A stretch of 64,000 bases of DNA from Collinsella tanakaei (GTDB taxonomy: Bacteria > Actinomycetota > Coriobacteriia > Coriobacteriales > Coriobacteriaceae): assembly GCF_016900375.1 (NCBI RefSeq), contig NZ_JACJKB010000007.1:62001-126000 (forward strand), given 5' to 3'. Numbering within the stretch: position 1 is the stretch's first letter; every line of letters starts with the position of its first letter. The notes beneath the pieces were generated by a model. The model made no database searches. It worked only from the letters and a program-made list of their open reading frames with translations, and was not told the origin of the DNA. Position numbers and translations under genes: made by a program. This document shows, piece by piece, positions 41,012-50,741 of this stretch.

Positions 41012-44000
41012 TTAGAGGTCGTCGTCGCCGGAGGGAGCGAGCTGGATCAGGATCGCGAGCGCCGCGGCGACCACGCCGGAACCGTTCTCGCCGGTATCGA
41101 CGCCGCGGCCCAACCCCGATCCCGCGCCGGCGCCGGCGCGGGCCGGCACCGTGAACTTGCGGCTCTTGGGGTAGTTGATGGCACCCAGCTTGTTCTTGAG
41201 CTCGAAGGCGACGGTCTTCGCCACGTCGATTCCCTGGTACACAAGGCGCCCCTGCGTGAGCGACACGCTCTCGAGACCCAGGCGCTCCGCACGGATGCGG
41301 ATGCGCGCGCGGTCGAACAGGTTTTCCGCCGCCAGCGGAAGCTCGCCACAGCGCTCTTCGGTATCGTGCTGCAGCTCGTCCACCTCGGAAAGTAGCTCGG
41401 CCGCCGCAAGCTTGCGGTAGATGAGCACGCGCTGGTCGACTGCCGGCAGGTACTCCTCGGCCAGGTAGAAGTCGGCCGGCAGGTTGATGGCCACGCCCGC
41501 CTGCTCCAGGTCGGCGCCACCCTCGCCGCGCGCCTCGGCCACGGCCTGCCCCAGCATCTGCGTGAACAGATCGAAGCCCACACTCGACAGGTTGCCGTGC
41601 TGCTCGGCGCCCACAAGCGAGCCTGCACCGCGAATCTCGAGGTCGCGCATGGCGATACGCATACCGCTACCCAGATCCTGGAACTCGGACAGCGCGGTCA
41701 GGCGCTCGGTCGCCTCCTCGGTCAGCGGCATCTCGCCCGGGAACATGAAGTAGGCGTAGGCCTGCGTAGCCGAACGGCCAACGCGACCCTTGAGCTGATA
41801 GAGCTGCGCCAAGCCGAGCCGCTGCGAATCCTCGATGATCAGCGTGTTCGTGCGCGGGTTGTCGATACCGCTCTCGATGATCGTGGTGGCCACGAGCACG
41901 TCGACCTTACCCGTGGCGAACTGCACCATGACGTCCTCCACCTCGCGCGGGCTCATCTTGCCGTGCGCCACGGCCACGCGGGCCTCGGGCACGACCTCGT
42001 GCACGCGGTCCACGGCGTCGTCGATGGTTTTCACGCGGTTGGACACGTAGTACACCTGCCCGCCGCGATCGAGCTCCAGACGGATCGCCGCGCTCACCGT
42101 GTCGGGGTCGTACTCGCCCACGTGCACGATGACGGGACGGCGCCCGGTGGGCGGCGTGGTGATAAGGCTCATATCGCGCACGCCGGAAATCGCCATCTGC
42201 ATGGTGCGCGGGATGGGCGTGGCCGACAGCGTGAGCACGTCGATCTGCTCACGCAGGTTTTTGAGCTGCTCCTTATGCTGCACGCCGAAGCGCTGCTCCT
42301 CGTCGATGATCACGAGGCCCAGGTCGTGCGGGTTGACGTCGGCCGATAGCAGACGATGCGTGCCCACGAGCACGTCGACCTTACCTTCCGCGAACGCGGC
42401 GAGCGCGCGCTTCTGCTGCGCGGGGGTACGGAAGCGCGACAGCACCTCGACCTCCACACCGAAGGGGGCAAAGCGGTCGAAGAACGTCTCGTAATGCTGC
42501 TGCGCCAGAATGGTCGTGGGGCAGAGCACCATCACCTGGCGGCCGCCGTCCACGCACTTGAAGGCCGCGCGCAGGGCGACCTCCGTCTTGCCGAAGCCGA
42601 CGTCGCCGCACAGCAGGCGGTCCATGGGCTTCGCGCTCTCCATGTCGGCCTTGATGTCGGCGATGGCCTCGAGCTGATCGCGCGTCGGCTCGTAGGGGAA
42701 GCTCTCCTCCATCTCGATCTGCTCGGGCGTGTCGGGCCCGAAGGCGAAGCCCGTGATGGAGCTGCGGCGCGTATACAGGTCGACGAGGTCGAACGCGAGC
42801 TTCTTGGCGCTCTTGCGCGCCTTGGTCGTGGCCCGGCTCCAATCCGCCGTGTTGAGGCGCGTGAGCCGCGGGTTATCGCCATCGGGACCCACGTAGCGCG
42901 TGATGCGATCAACCTGCTCAAGCGGCACGTAGAGCTTATCGCCACCTGCGTACTCCAGCAGGAAGTAGTCGCGCTCGCGTCCGGCGACCTCCTGGCGCAC
43001 GATTTCCGAGAACAGGGCGATGCCGTGCGTGGCGTGGACCACGTAGTCGCCCGGCTTGAAGGGGAAGGTCACCTCGGTGATATCCACACGGCGACGCGCC
43101 ACGCGGCCACGGCGCGCGTCCATGCGCGCGTTGAGGTCGGCGAGGCTGAACACGGCGAGGTGCGCCTCGGGCACCACGACGCCGGAGGGGATGGGCGCAT
43201 CCACAAAGGTCACGCGGCCGCGCGTGAGCGTGGGCACGGTGATTGCAGGCGCGCTCTCGAGGTCCGCTGCATTCAGCTTATCCGCATCGCGCTTGAGCAG
43301 CGCCACCTTGACCTGCGTGCCGCCCGCCACGGTACCGGCGTTTTCGGGCGCCGCCTGAAGGGACTCCTCGAAGGGAATGGACTCGTCGGTAAACGAGAGC
43401 TCCATCGAGTCACGGGCACCGCGGTCGGGAATGGCGAAGGCCACGGCGTAATGGTTGTTCACGACCTCCTGGACGCGCGAGATGAAGCGGTTGTCGGAGC
43501 CCGCGAGCGCCGGCTGCTCGATCTTGAGCTCGGCGGTCACGGCACCGCCCGCGCGGATGATGGACACGTACTGCAGGCGCTGCTGGCGGCCGAAATCGAG
43601 CTGCTGCGGGCGCACGTAAAGACCGTCGAGGTGGCTGACCTTGGCCTCGCCGGCGCGGCACTCCAGGTCCTCGTAGGCACGCGTGCAGTCGTCGAAGAGG
43701 CTGCGGGGCTCCGAGAGCACCACAAGGGTGTCGTCGCTCACGTGCGCGAGCGGGCTCACCGTGGACTCGTACATGAGCGGCATGAAGCGGTCGAGCTCGG
43801 GCGTGACGATACGCGCCTTGATCATCTCGAGCATCGCCGCGAGCTCGGTATCGTTTTTGGCCGGCGCGTACAGGGCGGCGGAGATGCGGCGGACGGCGTC
43901 GTCGGTGAGGGCGAGCTCGCGCACGGGGAAGATCTCGACGGCATCCTCGTCGCCGATAGTCTGGCCCGTGGAGCTCACCATGCGGCGGATGCGGTCGATC

Positions 44001-44599
44001 TCATCGCCGAAGAACTCGATGCGCACCGGCGAGGTCGCCTGCGCGGGAAAGATATCCACCGTGTCGCCATGCACGCGGAAGAGGCCCGGCATGTCGGCAG
44101 CATCGGCGCTGGTGTAGCCCATGCCCACCAAACGCTGGGGCACCTCGTCGTAGGGCAGCTCCTCCCCCACCGTGAAGGTGGTCGAGGCCCAATAGCGGCT
44201 CTCACGCGGGGGCACGCAGCGCAAAAGCGCGCGGGCGGAAGCGACCATGACGCAGGGATCGCCCTGGGCGATGCGTCCGAGCGCCGCGCAGCGGCTGGCA
44301 ACCACGGCGTCGTCGGGCTGGGTGGCCTTCCACGGGTAGTCGGTGCGCTCAGGGAAGCGCACCACGTGCTCGAGACCCAGGTAGGCAGCAAGCGAACGGG
44401 CTGCACGGTCGGCCGCATCCTCGCCCGACACGATGTAGACCATGGGTCGCGGGGTACGCGCGAACTGCGCGGCGAGCATGAGGGTGCGGCCGGACTGCGA
44501 CACGGCGAGCGTGGCGTCCTGGCCCTCGTTGAGCGCGGCCTCGATGGTTTGCAGCGCCTCCGCCGTAAAGAGCTGCGCGGCGATTCGATGAATCAGCAT
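41012..44599 (-). CDS. mfd: Transcription-repair coupling factor Mfd
   Basis: A 1195-residue SF2 DNA translocase that removes stalled RNA polymerase and recruits UvrA. In order: UvrB-homology/UvrA-binding module (residues ~1-330), RNA-polymerase-interacting CarD-like domain (KPGDYVVHATHGIALF, ~480-560), translocase lobes with CGDVGFGKTEVALRAAF (Walker A), IIDEEQRFGV (DEEQ) and RGRVGRSATQAYAYF-like motifs, and a C-terminal TRCF domain. The start at 44599 follows GGGGGA. A family II hairpin lies just upstream. Confidence 0.98.
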   Translation of the reverse strand: MLIHRIAAQLFTAEALQTIEAALNEGQDATLAVSQSGRTLMLAAQFARTPRPMVYIVSGEDAADRAARSLAAYLGLEHVVRFPERTDYPWKATQPDDAVVASRCAALGRIAQGDPCVMVASARALLRCVPPRESRYWASTTFTVGEELPYDEVPQRLVGMGYTSADAADMPGLFRVHGDTVDIFPAQATSPVRIEFFGDEIDRIRRMVSSTGQTIGDEDAVEIFPVRELALTDDAVRRISAALYAPAKNDTELAAMLEMIKARIVTPELDRFMPLMYESTVSPLAHVSDDTLVVLSEPRSLFDDCTRAYEDLECRAGEAKVSHLDGLYVRPQQLDFGRQQRLQYVSIIRAGGAVTAELKIEQPALAGSDNRFISRVQEVVNNHYAVAFAIPDRGARDSMELSFTDESIPFEESLQAAPENAGTVAGGTQVKVALLKRDADKLNAADLESAPAITVPTLTRGRVTFVDAPIPSGVVVPEAHLAVFSLADLNARMDARRGRVARRRVDITEVTFPFKPGDYVVHATHGIALFSEIVRQEVAGRERDYFLLEYAGGDKLYVPLEQVDRITRYVGPDGDNPRLTRLNTADWSRATTKARKSAKKLAFDLVDLYTRRSSITGFAFGPDTPEQIEMEESFPYEPTRDQLEAIADIKADMESAKPMDRLLCGDVGFGKTEVALRAAFKCVDGGRQVMVLCPTTILAQQHYETFFDRFAPFGVEVEVLSRFRTPAQQKRALAAFAEGKVDVLVGTHRLLSADVNPHDLGLVIIDEEQRFGVQHKEQLKNLREQIDVLTLSATPIPRTMQMAISGVRDMSLITTPPTGRRPVIVHVGEYDPDTVSAAIRLELDRGGQVYYVSNRVKTIDDAVDRVHEVVPEARVAVAHGKMSPREVEDVMVQFATGKVDVLVATTIIESGIDNPRTNTLIIEDSQRLGLAQLYQLKGRVGRSATQAYAYFMFPGEMPLTEEATERLTALSEFQDLGSGMRIAMRDLEIRGAGSLVGAEQHGNLSSVGFDLFTQMLGQAVAEARGEGGADLEQAGVAINLPADFYLAEEYLPAVDQRVLIYRKLAAAELLSEVDELQHDTEERCGELPLAAENLFDRARIRIRAERLGLESVSLTQGRLVYQGIDVAKTVAFELKNKLGAINYPKSRKFTVPARAGAGAGSGLGRGVDTGENGSGVVAAALAILIQLAPSGDDDL

Positions 44600-44615
44600 G
44601 TGTCTCCCCCGTCCA

Positions 44616-44646
44616 TGCAAGTTTGGGGACAGGTACCAAACTTGCA
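44616..44646. repeat. Hairpin family II, copy 3
   Basis: TGCAAGTTTGG and CCAAACTTGCA form an 11-bp stem with a loop containing GGACAGGTA. Read on the minus strand the loop has TACCTGTCC, like the other copies. It lies in the 5' untranslated region of mfd, 17 nt upstream of the start, and could affect translation. Confidence 0.75.
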
Positions 44647-44843
44647 CGCCGAAAGCCCGCCAGGACGAATCCGGGCGGGCGAGGCAAATCGATATCTACC
44701 GACATGATAGCGGGAAAAGGGCGCAGGCACCTATTCCCCATGAGTGGGAGGGCGCGCAGTGGGGCAGCGACATCGAACATATGTCCGCACGAGGTTGTAG
44801 CATGTCTTCATGGTGAGATCTGCGAAAGAAAGGCAGGTTGGAC

Positions 44844-46019
44844 ATGGCAGCTGGAAAGGACAGCAGACGAGAAGCCCGTATCGGTAGCGGCGCCGACCCC
44901 CAGCTCGAGGGAATCGGCATCGCGTATCATCAGTCGTCGGACATCGTCGCCGACGCACGTACGATCATCGACAGCGCGCAGGCCGCCGCCCGGCGCGCCG
45001 TCAACGTCACGCTGGTGGTGCGCAACTGGCTGTTGGGTCGGCGTATTGCCGAGGAGGAGCTCCAAGGTAAGGGGCGCGCCGACTATGGCAAGCAAATCGT
45101 TGCGATGTTATCGAAAGAGCTTTCAAGTGCATATGGAAAAGGGTTCGGGAAACAGGAACTTTATAAGTACGTCCAGTTCTACAACCTGTTCCCCGAGATT
45201 GTCGACTCAGTGAGTCGACAATCTCGCCTCCTCCTCACATGGACCCATTACCGCGAGCTCCTGCGCGTAACCGAAGCCGATGCGCGCGCCTGGTACGTCC
45301 GCGAGGCCGCTGAGCAGGCTTGGAGCGTCCGCACCCTCAAGCGCAATATCGACACGCAGTACTACCAGCGGCTTCTCCTTTCTGGAGACAAGCCGCCAGT
45401 CGTTGAGGAAATGGAGCGAAACACCGCACCCTACCAAACGCGCGAGTTCAAGCAGGCGGAGTTCATCAAGGATCCCTATATGATTGAGTTCCTTGGCCTG
45501 CCAGAAGATGAGCGCATACGCGAGTCGGCCCTCGAAGCGGCGCTGCTCGCCAACCTCCAATCGTTCCTACTCGAACTCGGCAAGGGCTATGCCTTTATGG
45601 GCCGTCAGTTCCACCTGCGCGGCATAAGCGGAAACTATTACATCGACCTCGTGTTCTACAACGTCATCCTCAAGTGCTATGTGCTCATCGATCTCAAGGT
45701 CGGCAAGGTGACCCATCAGGATGTCGGGCAGATGGACATGTACGTGCGGATGTTCGACGACTTCTACCGCCGGGACGACGACAACCCCACGTTGGGCATC
45801 GTTCTGTGTTCGGATACCGATACCGACATCGCACGATACTCGGTGCTTTCCGGCAGCGAGCAGCTTTTCGCCAGCAGGTACAAGCTCTATCTGCCGACCG
45901 ATGAGGAGCTGCGCGCGGAGATCGAAAACCAGAAGGCACTGTTCGAGCGGCAAGCCGGAGATCGAGATAACGTGTCGGATTTCGGCCAAATGCCCACAGA
46001 ATCCGAACCGTCCACGTAG
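44844..46019 (+). CDS. PDDEXK nuclease of the YhcG/DUF1016 family
   Basis: A 391-residue protein. Residues ~35-150 form the N-terminal DUF1016 helical domain (FGKQELYKYVQFYNLFPEI, LTWTHYRELL). The C-terminal half is a PD-(D/E)XK nuclease-like domain (ISGNYYIDLVFYNVILKCYVLIDLKVGKVTHQDVGQMDMYV; catalytic Asp...Asp-x-Lys). Members are reported near restriction-modification and DNA-repair genes and may process branched DNA, but the function is unproven. Codon use and a perfect 33-nt palindrome inside the gene (45194-45226) set it apart. AAAGG precedes the ATG. Confidence 0.9.
   Translation: MAAGKDSRREARIGSGADPQLEGIGIAYHQSSDIVADARTIIDSAQAAARRAVNVTLVVRNWLLGRRIAEEELQGKGRADYGKQIVAMLSKELSSAYGKGFGKQELYKYVQFYNLFPEIVDSVSRQSRLLLTWTHYRELLRVTEADARAWYVREAAEQAWSVRTLKRNIDTQYYQRLLLSGDKPPVVEEMERNTAPYQTREFKQAEFIKDPYMIEFLGLPEDERIRESALEAALLANLQSFLLELGKGYAFMGRQFHLRGISGNYYIDLVFYNVILKCYVLIDLKVGKVTHQDVGQMDMYVRMFDDFYRRDDDNPTLGIVLCSDTDTDIARYSVLSGSEQLFASRYKLYLPTDEELRAEIENQKALFERQAGDRDNVSDFGQMPTESEPST
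45194..45226. repeat. Perfect 33-nt palindrome within the DUF1016 gene
   Basis: CGAGATTGTCGACTCA and its complement, with a single central G, lie in coding sequence specifying EIVDSVSRQSRL. The reading frame is intact. Confidence 0.85.
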
Positions 46020-46052
46020 GCGAGCGAAATAACCCTCGGGAGTGATTTCGCA

Positions 46053-47228
46053 TCAGGCGCGGCCGGTTGCGCGCAGGTGGTACTCACGCTCGTAGCGCTT
46101 GGCGAAAGCAAGCAGGAGCAGCACGGCCACGATGGAGAACGGCACGCCGGCAAGACCGATCCAGTTGTAGGTCGCCCCGGTGTTCAGCACCATCTGGCCC
46201 ACCTGGGCGCCAATGGCGTTGCCGCCGTTGAAGGCAATCTGCACGCAGGCGCCTCCAAGCAGCTCTCCGCCACCCTGGCCGACCTCGACCATCAGGATCT
46301 GCTGCGGACTCGAAACGAAGAAAAGACCGACCGACACGAGGAACATGAACAGGGCGCACAGCATCTGCCCACGGCCGAACAGGAAGATGAGCACGAGCGC
46401 GATGCCGCCAAGCGTCTGGCCCGCCGCGGCGGCGATGCCCGGGCTCTTGAGGTCCGCCGCACGCCCGCCCAGCGTGGAGCCCACGACCATGCCCGCACCG
46501 GCGAGCACGAGCAGCATCGGCACCACGGCCTCGGCAAAGCCGCCCATGTGCTGCAGCCAGGGCGATACGTAGCTCCACCAGCAGAAGATGCCGGTGTTGC
46601 CCAGCAGCACCGCCGCCAGGATGAGCCAGGGGCCGGGCGCCTTCAGAAAGGCGAACTGACCTGCCAGGCCCGCATCCGGAATGGCATCGAGCGCGGGCAC
46701 GAAGCGGAGGATGAGGATGGCCGCGAGCACCGCCCAGCCCGTGGCGAACACGAACGGCGCATGCCACGAGAACGCACTTGCCATAAGCGTGCCGGCGGGC
46801 ACGCCGATCATGTTGGCCACGGTCTGGCCGAGCACCATCGTGGCGACCGCCTGCCCCTCGCGGCCCGGATCGGCAAGCATCTTCGACGCGAGCGTCGCCG
46901 TGCCGAAGAACGCACCATGCGGCAGACCGGCGATGAAGCGACCAATCAGCAGCATCGTCGGATCGCCCGACAGCGCCGACACCGCGTTGCCCGCAGCGCA
47001 AATCGCCATGAACGCGACGATGAGCGTACGCGGCGGCACGCGGCGCCCCACCACGAGCATGGTCGCGCCCACGCACACGCCGACGGCGTAGGCGGTGATG
47101 AAATTGCCCGCCCAGGCGACGCTCACGTTTACGCCCTCGGCCACAACGGGCAGGATGCCCATCATCACGAACTCGGCGAACCCGAGCACAAACGCGCCCA
47201 TGGCGAGGGCGATAAGGCTCTTCTTCAT
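46053..47228 (-). CDS. MFS transporter, AraJ/drug-efflux type
   Basis: A 391-residue, 12-helix MFS carrier of the AraJ/YdhP type (MKKSLIALAMGAFVLGFAEFVMMGILP; motif A region VVGRRVPPRTLIVAFM; antiporter motif C region MVLGQTVANMIGVPAGTLM). Such proteins export sugars or drugs by proton antiport. It converges with the DUF1016 gene. AAAGGGCTGG precedes the ATG at some distance. Substrate unknown. Confidence 0.9.
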   Translation of the reverse strand: MKKSLIALAMGAFVLGFAEFVMMGILPVVAEGVNVSVAWAGNFITAYAVGVCVGATMLVVGRRVPPRTLIVAFMAICAAGNAVSALSGDPTMLLIGRFIAGLPHGAFFGTATLASKMLADPGREGQAVATMVLGQTVANMIGVPAGTLMASAFSWHAPFVFATGWAVLAAILILRFVPALDAIPDAGLAGQFAFLKAPGPWLILAAVLLGNTGIFCWWSYVSPWLQHMGGFAEAVVPMLLVLAGAGMVVGSTLGGRAADLKSPGIAAAAGQTLGGIALVLIFLFGRGQMLCALFMFLVSVGLFFVSSPQQILMVEVGQGGGELLGGACVQIAFNGGNAIGAQVGQMVLNTGATYNWIGLAGVPFSIVAVLLLLAFAKRYEREYHLRATGRA

Positions 47229-47379
47229 CGTCGGTCCAGCCCTTTCTCATAGCAAGAGCCGGATGCGCGGAGGCAGTCCGGCTCGTTCGATCAATCAGCC
47301 AAGCGGATGGTAGCACCACCCGGGCGACGGGCGGTCAGGATTCGGAAATGTTTACGCGACGAGAAGAACGGGCCCTACC

Positions 47380-47410
47380 CGACAAGATTGGACCTGGCCC
47401 CATCTTGTCG
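47380..47410. repeat. Hairpin family II, copy 4
   Basis: CGACAAGAT and ATCTTGTCG form a 9-bp stem, with the same T.C mismatch as at 40924, a GG/CC pair and the loop ACCTGGC. It abuts the stop codon of the next minus-strand gene (47411-47413). Confidence 0.8.
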
Positions 47411-48052
47411 CTAGCCCGCCATCATGACGCGCCAGGTGGAAAACGCGCAGAGCGCGCCGACGACGATGATCAGCACCGCACCGATGACGTCGAGAAGCAT
47501 GCCTGTCGCCTGGCGCTCCTCCGCCCACTCGGAGAGCTGGCCGTCGAGCTTGCGCCAGACGCGCCACAGCAGAAGGCCGCAGCCGACGATGCCGACCGGA
47601 TTCTGCAGCAGCAGCTCACCGCACACGAAGCCGATGAGGTTCGCCGCCGTGAAGCCACCGTCGCCAGCGCGATAGCGCTTGGCCACGAACCGCAGCTGCC
47701 AGGCCACGACCGGCTGGACGACCGCCGAGATAAACGCGATGGTCACCATCGGATCGCTTTGCAGCGCCGCCTGCAACGTCGAAAGCGAACCGCCGCTCAC
47801 CAGCCATACGTAGGCGATCATGGCGATGGGCACGAGCACGAGCACGACCTCGACGACCGTGAAGATCTGAGCGGTGCGCTGCTCGCAGGCATCGAGTCCT
47901 CGGGCTCGACGAGCGGCCTTGCGGGCGGCCCTCTTCTCGGCCAGCTGGACCTCCTTGCGCGACATGCCCTGCGCCGGCCTGGCCTTGACCTCGCGCTCCG
48001 GATCGAGCTTCGTGCCGCGCGCGGCGGCGTCGCGCCGTTTCGTCTTCGCCAT
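47411..48052 (-). CDS. Uncharacterised membrane protein, tandem paralogue 1
   Basis: A 213-residue protein with a basic N-terminus (MAKTKRRDAAARGTKLD, Arg/Lys-rich to ~60) and about four transmembrane helices. Shared blocks with the next gene are TVVEVVLVLVPIAMIAYVWL, VTIAFISAVVQPVVAW, RAGDGGFTAANLIGFVCGELLLQN and ALCAFSTWR. No known family was recognised. AAGGGAG precedes the ATG. A family II hairpin ends the gene. Confidence 0.75.
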   Translation of the reverse strand: MAKTKRRDAAARGTKLDPEREVKARPAQGMSRKEVQLAEKRAARKAARRARGLDACEQRTAQIFTVVEVVLVLVPIAMIAYVWLVSGGSLSTLQAALQSDPMVTIAFISAVVQPVVAWQLRFVAKRYRAGDGGFTAANLIGFVCGELLLQNPVGIVGCGLLLWRVWRKLDGQLSEWAEERQATGMLLDVIGAVLIIVVGALCAFSTWRVMMAG

Positions 48053-48167
48053 AATCCGCTCCCTTACATGCCCTGGCGGCAGATGGAGTTAGTTCCTATC
48101 AGTCAATGGAACCACATCGGGGCGCAGATGACAATCGTTTGCGCTCCGCCCGTCGGCAACCGAAGCG

Positions 48168-48767
48168 CTACAGCAGACCGATGCGCCAGCTGGCGAAGGC
48201 GCACAGCGCGCCGAGCACGCAGACCACGAGCACGCCGGAAAGATCTGCAAGCATACCGCCCAAACCGCGCTCGCGCTTCCAGCAGGTCAGCTCGCCATCG
48301 ATGCGCTTCCAGATACGCCACAACAGCAGCGCGCAGCCCACGACGCCCATCGCGTTTTGCAGCATGATCTCGCCGCAGATAAGGCCGATGAGGTTCGCCG
48401 CGGCATAGCCTCCGTCGCCCGCCTGATAATGCTCGCGCACGAATTTGAGCAGCCAGGCGATCAGCGGCTGACACATGGCCGAGATGAACGACACCGTGAT
48501 CGCGGGGTTCTCCCGCATGGCGTTCTGGAGCCCATCGATGGTACCGCCGCCCGTCAGCCACACATAGCCCACCATCGCGAGCGGCACCGCGACGAGCACG
48601 ATCTGCACGGCCGTGAAGATCTTCGTGGTCCGCCGCTCATACTTAGACTGAGGACGCGCCTGAACGCGGCGCTGGGGACGCTCGGTCCCCGCAACCGGCG
48701 CGATCGCGCGGTCGACATCCAGCTTCGTCCCGCGTGCGGCGGCTTGAGCGCGACTCGTCTTTGCCAT
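48168..48767 (-). CDS. Uncharacterised membrane protein, tandem paralogue 2
   Basis: A 199-residue paralogue of the preceding gene: MAKTSRAQAAARGTKLDVDR, TAVQIVLVAVPLAMVGYVWL, VSFISAMCQPLIAWLLKFV, QAGDGGYAAANLIGLICGEIMLQN, ALCAFASWRIG. The tandem arrangement indicates a local duplication. AGGAGGGACATC precedes the ATG at 48767; a longer in-frame start is not used. Function unknown. Confidence 0.75.
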   Translation of the reverse strand: MAKTSRAQAAARGTKLDVDRAIAPVAGTERPQRRVQARPQSKYERRTTKIFTAVQIVLVAVPLAMVGYVWLTGGGTIDGLQNAMRENPAITVSFISAMCQPLIAWLLKFVREHYQAGDGGYAAANLIGLICGEIMLQNAMGVVGCALLLWRIWKRIDGELTCWKRERGLGGMLADLSGVLVVCVLGALCAFASWRIGLL

Positions 48768-48853
48768 GATGTCCCTCCTGTGGGCTTGAAACGGGCCTGA
48801 AGCAGGCTTGAAAACGATGCTGGCGAACGACCGATCGCTCGCGATGGACAATC

Positions 48854-49030
48854 TCCCCAGATATGTATCAAATCGCTACCGGCAAACCGGCGATGGGCCC
48901 CTGCCCCCCATCGCTCGAAGCCCGGTTGGACCATGTCGGACCCCAAATCGGCGCCTAAAATGCGCCATCATGCCCTGAAGTCCGCTATTTCCGCACGAAG
49001 AAACGCCTTGCGAAGATACATATCTGGGGA
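48854..49030. repeat. Inverted-repeat element with 16-bp ends (177 bp)
   Basis: TCCCCAGATATGTATC (48854-48869) is repeated inverted as GATACATATCTGGGGA (49015-49030) around 145 nt, between the GH4 gene and the tandem membrane-protein genes. It contains no gene. Similar in design to the 9.1- and 24.4-kb elements, but the sequence differs. Confidence 0.65.
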
Positions 49031-49056
49031 AAATGTCCGGAAATCAATCGGGAGGC

Positions 49057-49084
49057 CCGGCGGCAGGCCGAATCCTGCCGCCGG
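49057..49084 (-). terminator. Hairpin terminator after the GH4 gene
   Basis: CCGGCGGCAGG and CCTGCCGCCGG form an 11-bp perfect stem with a 6-nt loop, ~120 nt after the GH4 stop. The outer GGGAGG/CCCTCC bases can pair too. No clear U-run. Confidence 0.55.
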
Positions 49085-49207
49085 AGCCCTCCAATCGCGC
49101 ACAGCGGGGCGCCACGATCGCGTTGCCGCCTCGCAGCGCCCCACGGGAAGCGGCCATCGGGCCCGCCGCCTCCCGAGAAGGAGCGTAGCTGACGCTTCGA
49201 GCTGCGC

Positions 49208-50557
<1,350 letters not shown>

Positions 50558-50632
50558 TCATCCTTTCCATATTTCGGACGAAGGCTGGATGGATTCGCGC
50601 AGCAACGGTTACGCGGATTCACGGAATGGAAG

Positions 50633-50673
50633 GGGCGGGCGGCGCGAAAGGGAGGGTGGGGCACCGCCCGCCC
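50633..50673 (-). repeat. Intergenic hairpin between EIICB and GH4 genes
   Basis: GGGCGGGCGG and CCGCCCGCCC form a 10-bp stem in the 190-nt gap of the operon. It may adjust the level of the glycosidase relative to the permease. Confidence 0.45.
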
Positions 50674-50741
50674 GGGGCTTTGCGAGCCGGATGGCAGTAA
50701 GACTCGCAAGAGGAGAGGGTGCGTATGGATGAGCGGATGCG

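Noticed and set aside
42356-44707. Long plus-strand open frame opposite mfd
   Set aside because: The true gene is mfd with full helicase motifs. The opposite frame lacks domains.
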